Shown here: positions 7,172-8,633 of the stretch, piece after piece | How the letters are laid out: every line of letters begins with the position of its first letter | Numbering within the stretch: position 1 is the stretch's first letter | Assembly: GCA_031258895.1 (NCBI GenBank) | Contig: JAIRMF010000026.1 | Coordinates: 1 to 8,633 of the forward strand | Source of the DNA: Dysgonamonadaceae bacterium | Lineage (GTDB): Bacteria > Bacteroidota > Bacteroidia > Bacteroidales > Azobacteroidaceae | Length of the DNA stretch: 8,633 nt | Direction of reading: 5' to 3' | Program-made: the position numbers and the translations under genes | The notes under the pieces: model-generated | Seen by the model: only the letters and a program-made list of their open reading frames with translations | Databases searched by the model: none | What the model was told of the DNA's origin: nothing

Positions 7172-7196
7172 TAATATGAATTATATTGTATCTTTG
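7165..7196 (+). promoter_or_regulatory. Bacteroidota-type promoter of the triple-repeat surface gene
   Basis: TATCTTTG at 7189-7196 matches the -7 consensus TAnnTTTG perfectly. TTG at 7165-7167 lies 21 bases upstream as the -33 element, close to the usual spacing. Transcription should begin near 7201, giving a leader of about 45 bases that is AT-rich and has no strong Shine-Dalgarno site. The -33 box sits inside repeat copy 2; copy 1 has TTA at the same place and no -7 box after it, so only one promoter is present. Confidence 0.65.
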
Positions 7197-7245
7197 TTGC
7201 GCAGAGAAGAGAGTAAACATTTATTAATTTAATTTATTATTTAAA

Positions 7246-8633
7246 ATGAAAAAAACATTTCTAATTACAGTAACCCTCGTGGTCGCATTAGTGCTACTAA
7301 CTAATGTGAAAGTGAATTTGAGTACGGCGAACGATGCTTCGTTGTTTACGATCGGAAAGGCGGAAGCGCTGGCCGAAGTCAAGAATGTTCGCAATTTGGA
7401 CAATGCTCTGGACATTGTTCTAAAATTGAACGGTGTGAGATTCAATTCCATATACGACAACGCCGAACGTATAGGTTTTGACCTGGCAGGAATGAAGGAG
7501 ATACTGCCCAATGTCACCGATGGAACTTATTTAGCTGGTGACGCGCTTATTCCTATTGTATCAAACGCTATTAAGGAACAACAAACGATCATTGAGAGAC
7601 AGCAGGAGAAGATCTACGAACTGAAAGATTTGCTGAAATTAGTCGTTGCCAGGAGTCCTGGTATTGAGTTGCCCGATGTTGATGATGAAGAACCGGCGGA
7701 TCTTGATGATGAAGAGGAACCTACCGATCTGTGGAAAGGAAAGAACACCCATTATATTGACAATGCTCTGAGTATTGTCCTGAGATTGCGTGGTGTGATC
7801 TACAATCACATTTACGATCTCACCGAAAGGGATATCTTTGGTTTCCTTGGAAGTGAAGTTATGGAGATATTGCCGAGCCCGGGCATTGTTTTCCAAGACG
7901 ATGAAGGGTATTTCGGAATCGGCTATGCCGGATTCTGTCCCATTTTAAATAACGCCATCAAGGAACAACAGGCAATAATTGAAAAGCAGCAAGAAGATCT
8001 CGAAGAGCTGAACGGTTTGTTGCAATACGTTGTTGCCAGAAGTCCCGGTATTGAGTTGCCCGACATTGAAGAAGACTCTGTGGATGTTGATGAGGAGGAT
8101 ACTGTCTTTGTGTGGAAAAAGAACGTTCGTTATTTGGATAACGCTATTGATATTGTCAAGAAGTTACACGGAGTAGTTGACAAGAGTTACGGGCGAGACT
8201 TCTATGGTTTTTCCGTGGGGGAATTGTGGGAAGTTGAGCCTGCCACTCTCGTCGGAAGTGCAGAACTTGAGAAATCGTCTTATTTCTGTCATGACGGGTT
8301 TTCACCCATTTTTGTAAATGCTATTAAGGAACAACAAGCAATAATTGAAGAGGAGAGCAAGGAGATTGACCGGCTAAGAGGGTTGCTTCAATATGTTGCC
8401 AAAAGCATTACAGACGTGCCTTCTGTTGAAGTTCCAAAGGCTGTTCTTTCCCAAAACACTCCTAATCCTTGGAATGGGACGACAGAAATCCGTTACACCT
8501 TACCGGAAGGCTCAACAGAGGCGGCTATATATGTTTCGGACATTTCGGGTAGGCTTTTGAAGACGATTCCTGCGACCGATTCCGGATCTGTTTGGTTGAA
8601 TGATTCCGACTTAAAGGCGGGTATTTACACCTA
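7246..8633 (+). CDS. Secreted surface protein: three tandem degenerate S74/tail-fibre chaperone modules plus T9SS sorting domain (C-terminus cut by window edge)
   Basis: The frame is open for 462 codons to the window end. Residues 1-20 (MKKTFLITVTLVVALVLLTN) form a signal peptide. Three modules follow at about 45-143, 163-272 and 290-387. Each has a helix like NVRYLDNALDIVLKLNGV, a GF...E(I/V).P segment, a 'G..PI..NAIKEQQ.IIE' helix and a Leu-rich coiled-coil end. This order matches the C-terminal intramolecular chaperone (peptidase S74) of phage tail fibres and of Bacteroidota 'tail fiber domain' proteins, in which 'NALEKVLKLNGV...GFIAQEVE..FPELV...GLIPVLVEAIKEQQ' is typical. The S-D-x-R-x-K cleavage signature is not recognisable before any copy. 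Linkers after modules 1 and 2 are rich in Asp and Glu. From residue 399, LSQNTPNPWNGTTEIRYTLP and SDISGRLLKT match a type A T9SS sorting domain, so the product should cross the outer membrane and be attached to or released from the surface. The start at 7246 is fixed by the signal peptide and promoter. Its role is unknown; adhesion or surface-scaffold functions are guesses. Confidence 0.85.
   Translation, partial: MKKTFLITVTLVVALVLLTNVKVNLSTANDASLFTIGKAEALAEVKNVRNLDNALDIVLKLNGVRFNSIYDNAERIGFDLAGMKEILPNVTDGTYLAGDALIPIVSNAIKEQQTIIERQQEKIYELKDLLKLVVARSPGIELPDVDDEEPADLDDEEEPTDLWKGKNTHYIDNALSIVLRLRGVIYNHIYDLTERDIFGFLGSEVMEILPSPGIVFQDDEGYFGIGYAGFCPILNNAIKEQQAIIEKQQEDLEELNGLLQYVVARSPGIELPDIEEDSVDVDEEDTVFVWKKNVRYLDNAIDIVKKLHGVVDKSYGRDFYGFSVGELWEVEPATLVGSAELEKSSYFCHDGFSPIFVNAIKEQQAIIEEESKEIDRLRGLLQYVAKSITDVPSVEVPKAVLSQNTPNPWNGTTEIRYTLPEGSTEAAIYVSDISGRLLKTIPATDSGSVWLNDSDLKAGIYT
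7378..7674 (+). repeat. S74-like module 1
   Basis: Codons 45-143 of the surface gene. Key segments are NVRNLDNALDIVLKLNGV, GFDLAGMKEILP, LIPIVSNAIKEQQTIIERQQ and the closing VVARSPGIELP. The closing motif recurs 129 residues later with nearly the same DNA sequence. Confidence 0.75.
7732..8061 (+). repeat. S74-like module 2
   Basis: Codons 163-272 of the surface gene. It begins with WKGKNTHYIDNALSIVLRL and contains GSEVMEILP, GFCPILNNAIKEQQAIIEKQ and a second VVARSPGIELP. It is the longest module, with extra residues around positions 195-225. Many shared residues use different synonymous codons from module 1, which points to an old duplication kept by selection. Confidence 0.75.
8113..8403 (+). 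repeat. S74-like module 3
   Basis: Codons 290-386 of the surface gene. It begins with WKKNVRYLDNAIDIVKKLHGV and contains VGELWEVEP and GFSPIFVNAIKEQQAIIEEE. It is the most divergent copy in its middle (residues 311-348) and lacks the SPGIELP end, passing instead into the linker before the sorting domain. Confidence 0.72.
8440..8633 (+). other. T9SS type A C-terminal sorting domain (incomplete)
   Basis: Codons 399 onward encode AVLSQNTPNPWNGTTEIRY, then AAIYVSDISGRLLKTI, then SDLKAGIYT at the edge. These follow the Por-secretion-tail pattern 'L.QN.PNPF...T.I.Y.LP....A.I.I.D..G..L......G......L..GIY'. Only the final beta strand is likely to be missing, so the gene probably ends within a few tens of bases past the window. 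Confidence 0.85.

Larger units (their letters stand above)
7017..7245. other. AT-rich intergenic region with repeats and promoter
   Basis: This 229-bp gap between the HD gene and the triple-repeat gene is strongly AT-rich. It holds two weak hairpins at its left end, a 24-bp direct repeat in its middle, a promoter next to the second repeat copy, and an AT-rich leader before the ATG at 7246. I see no small open reading frame with convincing coding character, no tRNA, and no DnaA box matching TTATNCACA. Confidence 0.7.

Noticed and set aside
7246..8633. Prophage tail-fibre gene
   Set aside because: The signal peptide, the T9SS sorting domain and the absence of phage neighbours point to a host surface protein.

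Overview
The window looks like chromosomal DNA from a member of the Bacteroidota, probably Bacteroidales-like. Four signs support this: promoter -7 boxes of the TAnnTTTG type, a C-terminal type IX secretion (T9SS) sorting domain on the last gene, a eukaryote-type glycogen branching enzyme, and a UbiA/radical SAM gene pair that I remember as typical of this phylum. The DNA is moderately AT-rich. No tRNA, rRNA, CRISPR array, transposase or phage structural gene was recognised.

Layout. On the minus strand at the left edge are the N-terminal 67 codons of an AlkD-like DNA alkylation repair protein (1-203) and, upstream of it, a membrane-anchored coiled-coil protein of 290 residues (222-1094). A 101-bp divergent promoter region (1095-1195) separates these from a plus-strand run of four closely spaced genes: glycogen branching enzyme (1196-3208), UbiA-family prenyltransferase (3246-4241), radical SAM protein (4248-5147) and a 7TM-HD c-di-AMP phosphodiesterase of the PgpH type (5169-7016). 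The gaps are 37, 6 and 21 bp, so co-transcription is likely. After a 229-bp AT-rich gap with a 24-bp direct repeat and a good Bacteroidota promoter comes a large open reading frame that runs off the right edge (7246-8633).

How the genes fit together. The UbiA and radical SAM genes probably work in one pathway that makes or modifies a prenylated lipid or quinone, but the substrate cannot be read from sequence. The HD protein would set c-di-AMP levels, and the branching enzyme works in glycogen storage. No shared pathway joins all four.

The most unusual item is the last gene. It encodes a signal peptide, three tandem degenerate copies of the peptidase S74 / tail-fibre intramolecular chaperone fold joined by Asp/Glu-rich linkers, and a T9SS sorting domain. 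S74 chaperones normally work as trimers and cut themselves off. Here the Ser-Asp cleavage signature appears lost and three copies lie in one chain, so a single-chain pseudo-trimer at the cell surface is a testable idea.

A second large-scale signal is strand composition. Up to about 5.3 kb the plus strand is rich in A/C at codon third positions whichever way genes point; in the last gene the plus strand is rich in G/T. The polarity matches what is seen across a replication origin, though other explanations are possible.
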